NCBI RefSeq assembly: GCF_042242105.1
Contig: NC_092026.1
Span: 16,790,691 to 16,854,690, forward strand
Length of the DNA stretch: 64,000 bases
Direction of reading: 5' to 3'
Source of the DNA: Pempheris klunzingeri
Lineage: Eukaryota; Chordata; Actinopteri; Acropomatiformes; Pempheridae
The translations under genes were made by a program, and so were the position numbers. Shown in pieces: positions 16,170 through 30,700 of this stretch (position 1 is the stretch's first letter; each line of letters begins with the position of its first letter). Under the pieces are notes generated by a model. It did no database searches, was not told the origin of the DNA, and saw only the letters and a list, made by a program, of their open reading frames with translations.

Positions 16170-16380
16170 TGCTTTAAGCTGAATGCTACCATCAGCATGC
16201 TAACATGCTCACAATGACAATGCCGTGTGTTGTGGCGGTTATGCTGTTTACCACGTTCACCATCTTACATTAGCGTGTTTGCATGCTAACATTTGCTTAT
16301 CAGCACTAAAAACAAAGCACAGCAGAGCCAAGTAGGAATGTCATTTGTTTTGCTGGTATTTATGCAAACATTATTTTGGA
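16170..16380 (+). repeat. Dispersed fish repeat, module A
   Basis: It contains CAGCATGCTAACATGCTCAC, then sequence about mid-element for TTTACCACGTTCACCATC, and later GCTAACATTTGCTTATCAGC. The same sequence occurs in reverse orientation at about 38090-38270. This pattern is familiar as a high-copy interspersed repeat of teleosts. I cannot assign a formal family name. Confidence 0.65.
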
Positions 16381-16417
16381 TGGTACAGAGCATAGATCTC
16401 TTCTTTGTTTTTGTTCC

Positions 16418-16419
<2 letters not shown>

Positions 16420-16490
<71 letters not shown>
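16420..16490 (+). repeat. (GT)n microsatellite
   Basis: An uninterrupted run of about 35 GT units, the longest simple repeat in the window. Confidence 0.97.
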
Positions 16491-17189
16491 CCTGTCCTGG
16501 CTCTGGCTCAGCCTGCACACCTGCCTTGCATCAGCTCACCACCTCTCCTGCACATCAGCTCCAGCTCTTCCTCCACTCAGTGCCAAGATATTGTCTTTAC
16601 TACAGGGGCAGCCATGTCCAGGCTGCGATTCCTTGTGGTAGTTTTTCTTCCGTGTGTATTTCTGCTTGTTTCTATCCTCTGCCGCAGTGGATGCCTGCCT
16701 GGCTGCTACTCACTCACCTAAGCTCCTTCCTCTAATCACATCAACTTGCCATTCTTCACTCCTCCTTATCCCTCTGCCATCTCCAGCCATCCCGCCATCT
16801 CTGAGTGCCTCTAAATCATCTACTTAAAACCTAATCAGCCTTTTAGTTTAGTTATTTTCTGAACTAAAATGTGACAAATGACCTGCCAGCGTTCGTGTCA
16901 TCAAGACGCTTGTAAAACTATATAATTATATGAGTCATATGAGTATTAAAATGCTTCATATTGACAATATAACACTATATCCATGAACTTTGGGTGAGGC
17001 TGATGTGAGGCATCCTTATTTGTTTTTTCATGCACTTCTGTATAATTAAGTGACGAGTCAAATATATTGTAATTACCAGTTGGATGTTGGTGTGAACCGA
17101 CATGACATATGACATGAACGCAGTATACACAAACCAAACTATCAGACAATTTGACCTGATGATGACATTGGGTGGAAATTTCAGGGTCA

Positions 17190-17460
17190 CTAAAGTTACT
17201 GCTATTCATCCTGAGGGGAACATGAATGTGTGTACCAAGTTTCATCGTAATCCACCCAATACTTGTTGAGACATTTCCCTCGAAACCATAATGTGAACCT
17301 CATGGTGGTGCTAGTCAGGAGGTCACCAGAGGCATTAGAAATGATCCTCTGCGGTTTAGAGTTAGGGTCATGAACATCTGTGCAACAATTCATTCAGTAT
17401 TTTAGATATTTCATTCTGGATCAAAGAGGTGGGCCAAACAGCTCACAGACGGACTTTCCC
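17190..17460 (+). repeat. Dispersed fish repeat, module B
   Basis: Phrases such as CCAAGTTTCATCGTAATCCA, ACTTGTTGAGACATTTC and CCTCATGGTGGTGCTAG belong to a common teleost interspersed repeat. The reverse-orientation counterpart lies at 37630-37990. Modules A and B have the same relative order and orientation in both places, so they may be parts of one element. Confidence 0.65.
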
Positions 17461-19197
17461 GAGACAACAGCGAAAAATGACCTGGATGACAAAACCACTC
17501 AAAAGTCGTCTGAACGCAGGTGGTAAATCTACTTCATGTGTGTTCTACCAACATTTAAATGATGTGTAACACAGCTGACTAATTCCTTGATTGATGGAAC
17601 ATCCATCAGATAATATTAAAAAAAAAAAAAAAAACATTTTCTGACAAACACACACAGATTGCTTTTGATTTCCCTGCTGGGAAGATGATTTCACTCTCTA
17701 ATTTTCCTTTCTGTTTGATGAGTTTGATGCACCTTCATAATTACCATCATTGCCTCTGTTAGATATCTAGGGCGTTGACTGACAGCTTGTTGATCAACTC
17801 TTATATCATCCCAGTGAGTCCCACAGGTTGTTTGTAAGGAGGCAGAATTATATTTCAGCTTGTGCAAGAATTTATGGAGCAATTCTCAACAATAACTGAT
17901 TTCCACATTCACTTGAGTGATTAATGCTTTAATTACAGTAAACTTAACCCTTGTAGCCCCTGACTGGTACCACATTTCATCCTGTTTGATATATTTAGAT
18001 GTAAATGTTGTGTGATTGCTATGTGGCACAAAACGTTAAGATGTCACCGATCTGTAAGTGTAAGCTGAGCTAAAAGCTTCCACAGTTTTGAGCAGAGAAG
18101 CATGACAAATAGAAAAAATGTAAACACGTTTACCCTGTTCAGAAGCAGAGATCATCTTTATGACACAGGGCTTATGAGAGATGCGTTCTTAATTTTGAGA
18201 CACTGGCAATAAAACACCACTGCTCACAGGGGTGAAAGAGGGGTAAACATTGGTGGTGTCAAATGTTTGCTGCAATGACACTTAAGTAGCACAATTACTC
18301 TGAATGAGGGTAAGGTTAAAAAAAAAAATACAGCAAATAAAGCAGTGCCCTGTTGAGTGCAGTACCATCTCAGGTGTCATTCTGGTTGAGAAAATGTGAT
18401 GAAAAACATGATGCAATATCCCTACCAGTGGAGACAACATTAAAAACAATGTTAAAAAAGCTTCATATTAGAAGCCAGGGAGTTTACATACAGATCAGAT
18501 CGAGATTCATCCAGCAGAACTCAAAAGCCCAAATGTTTGACTTTAATCCCAGAGGAAGGTTATTCTGTTGCCCATCACAAGTCATCCCCTCATAGTAAAA
18601 CCAGACCTGGCAAACATAAGGAAAAGCACATGGTGCCACCGGAGGGAAACAAGGGTGGCTTCTGTGTATTGTTATCAGCGGTTCCTCAAGGTTGGAGGTA
18701 AATGAAATAATCCTCATTTCTTCACACTGCGCACAGTGATGCATGAGTGCATGGTGACAGAGCAGCCATCTGACCAGAGACAAACAGACTCACACTGCAT
18801 GTTTTTCACTTGCATTGTCCATTTGCAGAATCCCTAGAAGGAGCAGAAACAGATCTTGGTCTTCCCACACTGTTTTTGATGAATTATGAGCTCTGTATTC
18901 TCAACACTGGGCTGTGTCAACCACATGTCATACATATGTGCACCATGCATCATTCCCTGAACATATACATGCATTATCTTATCTGAGAGGAGTGCTTCAA
19001 CTGTGATTAGCTCCATATGTGGGAGCCAACTGAGAGAGTTGCATGTAACTACACACTTCATATTGAATGTCTACTGTATATGGTCTTCTAAATGGTCTGA
19101 ACGCACAATAAAAAATCTTTCTAGTTCTAGTGTGTATTTTGTTGGACTGCAAGGGTTAAATCACAGTCATTTTTATGGCAATTTTGATGTGGTTTGT

Positions 19198-19219
19198 AAT
19201 ATTAGGTGTACCTAATATT
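19198..19219. repeat. Perfect 10+2+10 palindrome
   Basis: AATATTAGGT and ACCTAATATT are exact reverse complements around a GT centre. AGGTGTACCTAAT is a phrase often seen at the edge of short fish DNA elements, so this may be a transposon end or footprint. Confidence 0.6.
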
Positions 19220-19582
19220 TCCCAGGCTAACCCTTTTCAGCTATAGGCACAATACACTTGGGTGACAAACTGCAAAACAAAAAACATAAATTATGTTTGG
19301 AAGGGGTTAATTTAGACCATTTTCTACCTCATCCAAAGGTATCTGCTTTCGTTATGTTCCTCTATACATTTATCAAGAATACGTTTTTATTAAGTAGAAT
19401 AAATTTAGTAAATAAAGGGCTCATATCGTTGTGGTTCTCAATAATTTTGATCTAGTTTAATGTATAGCTGTGGTGGAGGAAGTGCAGTTGCACCTAAAAT
19501 TATCCGACTTTTGATTTAATCGATAAGTTGCATCAGGTGTGCTTGAGATAGAACACATCAAATACTCTGACTGGCTACTGGT

Positions 19583-20592
<1,010 letters not shown>

Positions 20593-20724
20593 AGATGGTT
20601 GTCAAGAAGGAGATGGATACTTTCAAGACAGCAGTAGTCATTAAAAGTGGCATATCGTGTTGAATTTGGAGAAACCACCTGTGATATGAGTTGTGTTGAG
20701 CTATTTCAATTGTTCCTGTTTGAG

Positions 20725-20890
20725 TTCAAATCAAATCAATCAAATCAAAATCAAATCAAATCAACTTTATTGACCAAGTTTGAACAGGCAACAAGGAATT
20801 TGACTTGGTGAAACTTGACTCTCTATGTACAGTAGAAGGAAAGAACAGGACAATATAAACAATATAGAACTCTTTGACAACGGTATATAC
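20725..20890 (-). mobile_element. LINE 3' tail fragment inserted in the Tc1 copy
   Basis: On the minus strand the fragment reads CCAAGTCAAATTCCTTGTT, then GGTCAATAAAGTTGATTTGA, and ends in a (TTGAT)n-like tandem tail. This is the usual 3' end of several fish LINEs and the SINEs that use them. Only the 3' end is present, as after abortive reverse transcription. The exact right edge is uncertain. Confidence 0.7.
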
Positions 20891-20989
20891 AATGGAATTG
20901 AGTTGTTCATCGAAAGCTGAAAGTTTGTATATTTTGCCAGAACACCTCATTTGTAATGGGGGTTGAATAATTTTGAGTGCAACTGTACT

Positions 20990-21500
20990 CATGTGCCCTC
21001 CTGAAGCAAAAGTGTAGAAATACTCTTTTACAATCTAGAATTAGTCTTTTTCAGTACATTTTACTCCAGTACAGTAAAAATATGCAGTAAAAGTAAAGAA
21101 GTATTATCAGCAACAGGTACTTAAAGTTTCTTAGTAAATGCACCAGCCCCTGTGAATGACATTATATTATATTATCAAATTATTATTCTATATTATATTC
21201 TTTACACTTGTGCATAAGTATAAGTATTTAAATGTATCAAAGTAAATTTAAGAGTAACATAAAGTAAAGGTGAACTCCAGTACAAAAGCTGATTTCTGCA
21301 GAAATTGTTAGTCGTGGCTAAAATAAAACACATTATTACATATAAAACATAAAATAAACTCATGGTATTACAATAGACGTCTGAGACATTACATGATGAC
21401 ATTTTTCTTATCACAAAACAGACAATACAACATAACACAAAGGGCCGGTCGTGTCTCCATGTGAGCGCACTGACACTGTTTACGCCCTCATCCACTGACG
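20990..21500. other. Intergenic, AT-rich
   Basis: AT-rich sequence between the Tc1 copy and the vipr1 promoter. No gene or clear element is seen. Confidence 0.5.
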
Positions 21501-21519
21501 CTCACAGATGATCTGTCAT

Positions 21520-21761
21520 TGGTTACTTGTTGGTTGTTCAAGGTGAAGACCGAGTGGGAGGAGGACGGAGAGGGTGGGGGTGGTGGGGGGACTCAGGAGC
21601 GGAGACGTTCACTCCACTCAGAGCGCAAAAACGCACGGAGTCAGTGAGGGGACACACACACACACAGTCCTGCGGAGGATTATCACTGCAGAGTCTCTCC
21701 TTTTACCTCATTTTCATTGCTCCCTACAGCCTGTTATTGTCCATCACCTACTCTGAGGGAA
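21520..21761 (+). promoter_or_regulatory. vipr1 promoter-proximal region and 5' UTR
   Basis: GC-rich sequence (GGTGGGGGGACTCAGGAGC near 21585) with a short (CA)n at 21652-21665 precedes the vipr1 start codon without an intervening acceptor. I see no TATA box. The transcription start is inferred to be in or just upstream of this stretch. Confidence 0.4.
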
Positions 21762-24700
21762 ATGTTGGTGGAAGTTTCAAAGAGCTTTCTCGTCCTTGTC
21801 TCCTGCATGCTGCTGGAGCCCGTGAGTATATTTAAACACTTTGGACTTTTCTCATGACTTGCACTTGGGCTCGTTATCAAGTATGCGTCAGTTGTTCGCC
21901 TAACTTGGCAGAGTGAGGCTGACCACGTACATCTTCCGTGCAGAGCAAGTACAAGTTGGTATGCTGGATGCAGAGCGCACCGAAGTGACGAGCTTGATGC
22001 GTTCGCAGGTCAACATGTGTGTAGGAGCAAGGGAGGCTGTGGAGGGTTCAGTTAGTGCACCAAGGAAATATTTGGTCTATTTGTTTGTGTTAGTTTGGTT
22101 TTCATCATCAGTCCAGGATAGATGACAGTACAACTTAAGCGCTTTTTTTTTTTTAAGTTTTTAAAACCACACGTGACTTTCTCTCCCATCATCACAACAC
22201 CAGCTTCCTCACCCCCAGGTTCACCCTCTGCTCAAGTGTCAGCTCTGCAGCCACCACCCGCAAAACCTGCAGCTTTTAAAATGGCATTTGACATCAACAA
22301 TTCTCAGAACACCATGGCAATGGCCTCCTTTTGTCTGCCTCTGTGCTCTCTGGTCTCCAGCGTCTTTATCCGCAACTGTTTCCTGCAGAGAAGCATGTAT
22401 GATTCATGCTGGAATTCAGTTGGAGGTCAAAGCCCGTAGAATAGCACGCTGGCTTTTACATTTGCACTCGCAGACTGTTTGAGAGCTTCTGTGGTGAAAA
22501 TGAAGCAAAGGAAAAGATGGGAGGTATTGTTATTACTGGTAGGGGAGCAGGGGTGTGGGGGCGTGGATGTGATGGTCGTGATCGTGATCATGACGATGGA
22601 AGTTTTTCTCCTGATTCTCCAAGTTGCACTCCTCCAGGCAGCGGTGATCCATCTCTGACAACATCTTCTCCAATCATAGTCCAGAGGTGCATCGTGGGTG
22701 AAGTAACACAGGAGAGGCTCCGTCGCCTGAAGAGCCAGATAAATCATAACCTAAATGGGGGAGTCACCTTGTATGTGGGGGGGGGAGAGGCTGGAGTCAT
22801 ATGGACTCATTTTGATGCTAACAATAGCCACATAGTACCGGTCTGATTAATGCCCACAGAGAGGAGACTCATCCAGCTAAGTAACAGTCATAAATCTTCC
22901 GGTCCTGCAGAGGGTCCATATCTCCTCTGCTGGTAAACCCTCATGGATTTAGCTTCATGTGGAATCAACTCATGGCTGAAGATCTTCCAGGCACGCACAT
23001 GCAAATCAAAGACATATGATGGTGGAATCACATTCAGAAAAAGATAGATTTTGTGTCAGCCACATGTGTCAGGTGGAGAGATTGATGGCAGGACAGATCC
23101 GCTCATCTCAGGAAGCCCCCACTGGAGACAATACATGAGTTTGCCCTGAGATGTGAAGCACCAAGTGTAACTTGTGCAGCCTCCTGCGCCTCACTGAGAG
23201 ATAAATGATCTGTGACTGACGCTTTAAAATGCCACTGCAGCCTAAGAGATGTGCAGAAAACGTGTGTGAAATGTTCTCTTTGCAGGTGTTCTCGGCGCAG
23301 AATCAGATGTGCGACATGATGAAGGAAATAGACAAGGAGAGGAGCGTGTGTGAGGCTCAGATTGAGAACAAAACGACAGGTACGTAGTGCGTCGTAGTGT
23401 GTCTGATTTCCCTTTATTGTCCTGGCTGCTCTTCGCAAGTAGGTGCTGATTCAAGTGGTACAACAAGCTCCAAAGACAACACAAGCTGTTCTGGCCTCTG
23501 GCCATACATTACACCTTGCATGGTTGAACACTGTTTTCCACCTAATGCCAGCCCCTTGTCACTTAGTTCGGTTGTAAAGTAAACTTTGGGAGTGATTAAG
23601 GCTTACCTTTCGTTTCCATTAAGCACCATTAAGAGAAGTGCAGTGAGTGTGCAGTAACCAAACTTACTTGTTTCATTTTATTGTTGATGAAGCTGGACTC
23701 ACTTGTTGTTAAGAGGGGTGTTACATATACACAGCAAGTGGCACATAATCATGTTCTACGGAGGGATAATTGTGCTTCGTTGAGTCTCTATTATTACCAC
23801 TGTGTGTAACCGAAACCTCATTAATCCTAACTGCAGGTGTCACGAGACTCTGTTTACTTTCACACAATGAAGAAGTCATTAAACACTCATTATCTTTCCA
23901 ATTTAGATAGCATTTTCCTTCCGATAGATGCCATCGAATGTAAATTCTGCAAACTCCTTGGAGTTAGGAAGCAAAGAATACCTGCGACACTGATTCTTCA
24001 TAGTGACGAAATGGTGAGCAGGTGTTTTACAGCGCTGTGACCTGATTCTGTGTCCTGAGACCACAGCGGTCTGTTGAATTCAAATAACAGTGTGTAACAA
24101 AGGACGGGGAGCTGTTTTATTAGTCATGGTGGTGGCGTGTTAACTTAGGTCATCCGCTGTGACTTGAGGCACCACCATGTTTTGGCTGCCATGGGAACTC
24201 CAGCGCTCAACCTTCACCTGAAGCGGGCTGCTGTTTGTCACTGAAATGGGGTCATCTCACAACTGTTTTAGACCTGCACTGTTCAAAAAAACGTCTGTTC
24301 TCTGTTGTCTTTGTACATCTGGTGTTTCCACATTTGATAGTTACCTGTTTTGGGCCCTTCTCTCCATCTCTCTGCCAGGTTGCAGTGGGACATGGGACAA
24401 GATCACCTGTTGGCCCGCAGCTGATGTCGGAGAGGCGGTCACCATCCCTTGCCCTAAATATCTCTTTTACTTCTCCGGGGACATTCCTACACGTGAGACT
24501 CAAGTTAATGAAATAGATTATGTGTGTGGTGAAAGAAATGGGGAAGGAAGGAGGGAAGGAATATTTGAGGCGGACAGTGCATCGTCAAGAAGGTCTTTAA
24601 GGATACTGTGGTTAAACATATGCATGACTCCTGCAAAAGCTCAATAACTACTAAATGTATCCACTATTCTTTAAGAAATGGAGCAAGAATAGTTGTAGTT

Positions 24701-27700
24701 GATATTTTCATGCTGACAAAGGAACAAATCTCACAAACCCACAGAGAATTATCACTCACTTCTGCAGTTCCTGTTTAGCCCATTGTAGCTCATTGTTTTG
24801 GTTTAATGGCCCATAGATTTACAGCTTTGGTTCCCTCCCACTGCTGTCATCAGGTGGTTTCTGGATCTAAAGTCCACTGTGTGGTCAGACACGCGTCTCT
24901 AAATGAATAATGTAAAGCTAATGTTGCTCTGTTTCCATTGGATGACTTGAAATTGAATGTAAAGGACGCCCATTCATGGAGGAAGGAGTTGTGTGTTGGA
25001 TTTTTAAAGAAAAACCTGGGCCTTGTTGTTTCGAACCCAAAATATGTAAAATACGGCCCAGGTTTAAAAATGCAGGAGTTATCCTTTAAAGAGTGCGACT
25101 GATATGCTGCTCATCTTGATCTTTAACCTTCCCTTCGTCACAGATTCTCTGAGTCTTTGTCAGTGTTATCGTGCTCCATATTTGAAACCAGAAATGGGAT
25201 GGATTATGAAGCATGCTCAGCATCCCGCGTGTTTCACACTCCTGTTCCTGCCCATGATCACCTGTTGTTTCTATCTGACACCACATTTCATATATCACAA
25301 AGAATACAGAAACACGTGTCGCAAACATCCTGGCACCATCCACCCATCAAAGACACACTGCGTTTATTTGTCCTCCTTTAATCTGTGAGATGCTTCACAG
25401 GGAGGTAGTAGTAATTATGTGAAAGAGAAACCACTCTCAAGGGGGTTTATTGGCAGAACTGTGGCGTGTTTGTACAGTAGTCCTTGAGATTATTCCTCTC
25501 TGAGTTTCCCATATATCCCCAGTAGCCCTTAATTACCACAATGAGTTGTTTATTTGTATTCAGCTGGCAGAGCTGCCTCAATTTCAACTTGGAGCCTTGA
25601 GAAATGTTCTCTTGCTGGGGTTGAAGCAGCGTGAAATTAACTTGTAAAAACTCTGGTATAGTTCTTTGATAAGCTGTCAAGGTATATAAATGTATCAGGT
25701 GTCTATGTGCACTACGCCTCAGTTATAGTGACAAAGCCACAGAGAAGTGGGCAAACTTGCGATTAAAAAATTCAATGAATGGAGATTTGGTGTTTACAGA
25801 CGTACACCCAGTCGTTCTTAAATGGTCTGCTAATGAAAACTCTCATAAGTCAGTCCACTGGACCTGTCTTTGGTTGTGTATGATGTCTGATGGTGAAGGT
25901 GAAGAATGTTTTCACTGCACACAAAAACAACCTCACAAACTCAAACCACAGAGGTTCCATCCTCTTTGCTGTCCTTCTAACAGGTATAAAGTTACAGACG
26001 TCAGCTGTAAGTGATTGCAGCGCTATGGTGCACCTGAGCCTCTCTGCAGATGTGGTCTGTGGGTTCCTGGCCCTGTAATCTGGCCAGAATCCCCACCCCC
26101 CGTCATATTTAGAACATGAGAGGGACTCAAACAATGATTTATCATCAGCATGTGAAGGTTCAGTGCAGAGGAGAAGGGTTTTCTGGGAATCTGTGATGTG
26201 ACCCAGATGGGAGATGTTGTGACCTGAGAGAGGAGAATACTCCAGGGAAAAGAGAGGGGACAGATGAAGAATCACCACATTTGTAGGGTTGAAGGCAGAA
26301 GAGGTATACATGTCAAAGGTTCAACAGGCCCCCGCTGTGCTGGGACAGGATGAAGTGAAGGAGCCTTAATAGAAAGAGAGGGGATTATAAGTGGCCTCTG
26401 CTGCACTGATGTGCGTGTCGTCAACTGTGCAGTAAATCAACACATCAGTGCAGGTCTCTGCTGGTTAAACCTGCTCTGCTCTCGGGTCATGTGAAGAGGA
26501 CTTAATTAAGGAATGATGAACTGTCTTGGACTCGGTGCACTGTAAATTACAACCGCAGCCGGGTGAGAGCATCGTACCTCCAAATACAAGTCTTACAGGA
26601 AGTTGGGAAAACAGCCTTGTTTGCGTAGCTTGGCCACTGTCCATTTTTCAGTTCATCGATTTTATTTTGAAAAGCGTTAGTTAAATAACGTCTGATTGTC
26701 AAGAAGTGGCCCTTTTTATGAATGTCTCACAGTGTCAAAAGGGTCATTTCAGCTTCTTTTCAAATGTGCTCACTGTCAGTCAATTGCAAAAGAGTCGAGT
26801 TATTGACACATCCTGAGCCATTCACTTTATAAGCCTCACGCACAAAAACAAGCATTACGAAACATGGCGCCACAGAGATTCAGAGGCAAGTCATAAATTT
26901 AGTTGAGATAGAGTTTGGCACTCTCATGAACTCTTTACCTAGTAGGTCTAATACAAACACACAGTCATTCATCTCTTTCAATAACACGGCGACTCACCCT
27001 CTCTGTAAGCTCAGAGTGACATAGTGCGTGCCTGTCACTGCTTTCACCTACAGCCCATGATATTCAGCTGAGATGAAGCTAATCGTTGCGTTATAATATG
27101 AATCTTCCTCCAAGATATAATTAGAAAGGATAAATCATTTTTTACAACACAGCATTGAGAGAAAAGCTCACGTAAATAAAGTCTGGAAATTAAAACAATG
27201 ACGACGTGGTTCAAGCTTTCCTCGTCATCGTGCTTGACATTGAAAATCCTTGCGCTCATGTTTTGGGGGATGATGAAAGCATTCTTCTGGCAGTCCCTCA
27301 AACAAGCCAAATCCAGTGGTGGCATGGGCTGAAACAGCAGGGGCTTATCATCGCCTTTGTGTCTTGTCATGTTGTTTGAAGAAGCTAAGCTTCCATCTTG
27401 TCTGCAATACGCCGCTCAGGTATTTGTGAGCCGGACGAATTTTAATGCCAAATACATTCTAAGACTTTGGATTGTTGGTCATTTCCCAACTCGGCCTTGA
27501 TTTGATAGTGGCTGTGGGGCGATATGGTTGGGAAATGTGAGGAATGTCTCACATTCAGATTTCTACAGCAGCATTCAATGAAAGGATGAATTTGTCGCCA
27601 ACACACGCAGCTTCCTTTCTTTTTTGACGGGCAAGGAGATGAGGAAACGCTACAAATGTATGTTACACAATAAGAGAGTGAGTGAAATCACAGAGCTGTC

Positions 27701-30700
27701 TCTGCTGGTTACAGGATTAGATATGCCTCATGAACACTGTAAGAAGGGCTTTCAATCGAATACATGATTTGTGTCTGTCTGAACATTGATGCATTTCCCT
27801 CCTGTTATTAAGGAAAAAGCCTAAAACTCCTAATCTGTAGCTCTGCATTCTGCCTCACATCGGCATACATAGCACTTTTAAAGGAAGTGATTTGCTCTAA
27901 TGGTAAAATGCTCTTTGATCTGCATCATGTGTGTTATTGTGAACTACGTGTGTGCACTCTAGCCCATTTCGTACCCTCATTTTTCAATCTTTTCTAAAGG
28001 TTGTGTTTGGAATTTCACATGAGACAGACAGGAAGCATCCTCTACTGGACTCTACTGAGTTGTAGTGCTTTGGATCACTGTGTTATATTAAGCTCTTGTC
28101 TACTGAGTAGAGTAGTCTAGAGTAGTTCTATTCCAATGAGCTGTCATCTACTGAGCTGTAGTCTACTGTGCTCTACTAAGCTCTACACTGCTCTATTTTA
28201 CTGAGGCTAGTCTACTTTACCCTACAAAGCTATACAGAGATCTACTTGTTCTCCCCACCGTACAGTGGTGTACGACTCTCTGGTGAGCTCTAGTCTACTG
28301 TGCTGTACTACAGGGACCTCTGGTCTGCTCCTCTAATTTGCAGATGAAAGTGCCCTCTGCTCTCTTTATGGTCAGTCTTATGCACTTGGACCTTTCACTT
28401 CTGCCCCCATGGGCCGGCCAGGGTAAAAATATCTCTCTGCTCAACTGTTGGCCGCCTAGTGTGTGTGTGAGCGGGTGTGTATGTGTGTATGTGCGACCTG
28501 AGAGTAATTAAGAAAGAGATGGAGGCAAATACACATGGGAGCCGTCTGAGCCGGTGGGAAAACTGATCCCCTTCAGTCATTCCTTCTGTTTTCCTTTTAG
28601 TATTTGGAGGTATTCCAGTGAGACATATACATCTCAGCGTGTGACATAATTAAGTGTGTGAAGTTTTGCCTTGTGGTTCATATACCCCCCCCCCCAACAC
28701 ACACACACACACACACATTATAATACATTACTTGTAATTGAAACACACTGAATTTGCCACAGCAATTAGTTGTACTCTTGTAATAAGAGCATTATTATTA
28801 ATGTAATATTCCCTCTGTCCCTCTGCTCATTAGGTAACCTGTCAAAGACATGCACTGTGGATGGCTGGACCCCAATCAGCATAGACTCCTACATAATGGA
28901 CTGTGGATACAATCCCAACAGCACCATGGATGATAATACGGTCGGTATGGCAACCAGGGTCAGAGCCTCCTCTAGCTCCACTGCTGCGTCACGGGGTCTT
29001 CATGTTAAATGCCAGATGGGCTGTTTTCAGTAACTGAATGTGTTTTTACAGGGAGAATTCTTTGACGCTATCAAAGTGGGCTACACCATTGGTCACAGCG
29101 TGTCGCTCATTTCTCTGACGATCGCCATCATCATACTGTGCCTCTTTCGGTAAGGAGATCCGTCAAAATGCTACTGTTAATGTCCCTACGTAAAGACAAT
29201 CAAACACCTTTTTCCATCATTACAGTGATAAAAACCGCATCAGTCCCTCATTTCACACCGTACTTCCTGCATTTTATTGTGTTTTTCACACAGTAGTGTG
29301 ACTGTGCCAGGTTTTGTGGGACGAGACGTCCAAATTTGCCATTATCAGCCTGTTGCAACATTTCTCAAACAAAGCAGTCAACTGCAAGCAGACATAAAGT
29401 CAAACCACTTAGACGGGCTGCTGTTGTTCACAGCATGTCCCCTTCTGACCCTCACTTCTGGGCTTGCAGAGAAAAAGCATGTGTGTGCATGTTGGCATGA
29501 CACAACAACGGTCAGTAGAATAACTGCAGTGGTGTATTTTACATTAGTTTTTTATTTTAATTTTTTGTTTTCAGTTCAGTTTAATTTGTCTGTTTCCAGA
29601 GTAGGTTTGCTCATTTAAGTTTAGTTTTGATGGTTTGAAAATATTTAGTTTGAGTTTAGTTTGTATTAGTTTCAGTATAAGTTTTATAATATGGGACTTA
29701 TTTTTCAGGGGCAAGATTTAAAGATCCCATAATATATTCAGTTTAAGGTTCATTCTTGTGTTTGGAGGTCCCACTAGAAAAGGTTTACATGGTTTGATGT
29801 GCACAAAACACATTATTTTTCTTGTACCGGCTGCTGCAGCTTTTTTCAGCCTCTTTCTGCACGCTCTGTTTTAGACGACCAGAACAAACTCCACGCTTTG
29901 CTTTTGCATCTCTTTGACATCTCTGTATTAAGGTGAGTTGGTGTTAGTGAGGAAAAACAATGGTGGACACCAAGGTGGACTCAGGAGGTTTTTCTTGTGT
30001 GTGCTCCTGTGCCTCCTCATGCTTGTTGTGTTGAAAAACTAAAAATATTTCCTGTATATTTTCATATACATTACATATATTTTTTGTTTAAAAGTCCAGT
30101 TTTTATTTTGACTTCAGTTAACTAAAATGTTTTTTCATACCTACTTTTAGTTCCTTTATTGTCATTGTGCAAGAAGCACAACGAAATTTAAATACAGCAG
30201 CTCTCATGGACAGTGCAAACATGTGTTTTAGTGTAGTTTTGGTCATCTATAACAACCTTGGCGGCTTCTAATAAAGTCAGTTCAGTGCGTTGCGTACAGT
30301 TTGTGTGTTACGGGCTAAACAGCAGGGGATGTGTTTACTCCTCTGGCCGATGAAACGCTTGTGGTTTGGACTGTGGAGCGGAGACACAGGATGTGAGTAG
30401 CGTTTGCTGTTTATGTTCAGCTGCAGACGCCGTGTTGAGGCAGCCGGTCCGTGCTGTGTGTCATCACACCCATACTGGTGGGATGCCTCGCCTGACGGGT
30501 TTGCACAATTCACCCTCGATCATAAGCTCACCGGGAAGGCATTTGTTTGAGAACACCCAGAAGAGAGGATTGAAGTGACATTTTTGCTGCAAAAAAACAC
30601 CCCTGATTTGTTCTTGTTTACTTGTGCTGAATGTCAAGTCAGGGTTGTTCACATTTGCTTCTGCCTGATAAATATATGTTTTGCTGGAAAAACTACATCC

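Larger units (their letters stand above)
13340..19480. other. Long gene-free region with simple and dispersed repeats
   Basis: About 6 kb separates the MUL1-like promoter from the Tc1 copy. I found no exon with coding character on either strand. Named items inside are the hairpin at 13676-13729, a GATAA run at 13884-13910, the (GT)n tract at 16420-16490, dispersed repeat modules at 16170-16380 and 17190-17460, and the palindrome at 19198-19219. The open frames at 16293-16735 are translations of the (GT)n tract. Confidence 0.5.

Noticed and set aside
16293-16735. Three overlapping frames of 78-142 codons
   Set aside because: They are translations of the (GT)n tract (Cys-Val repeats) and its flanks.
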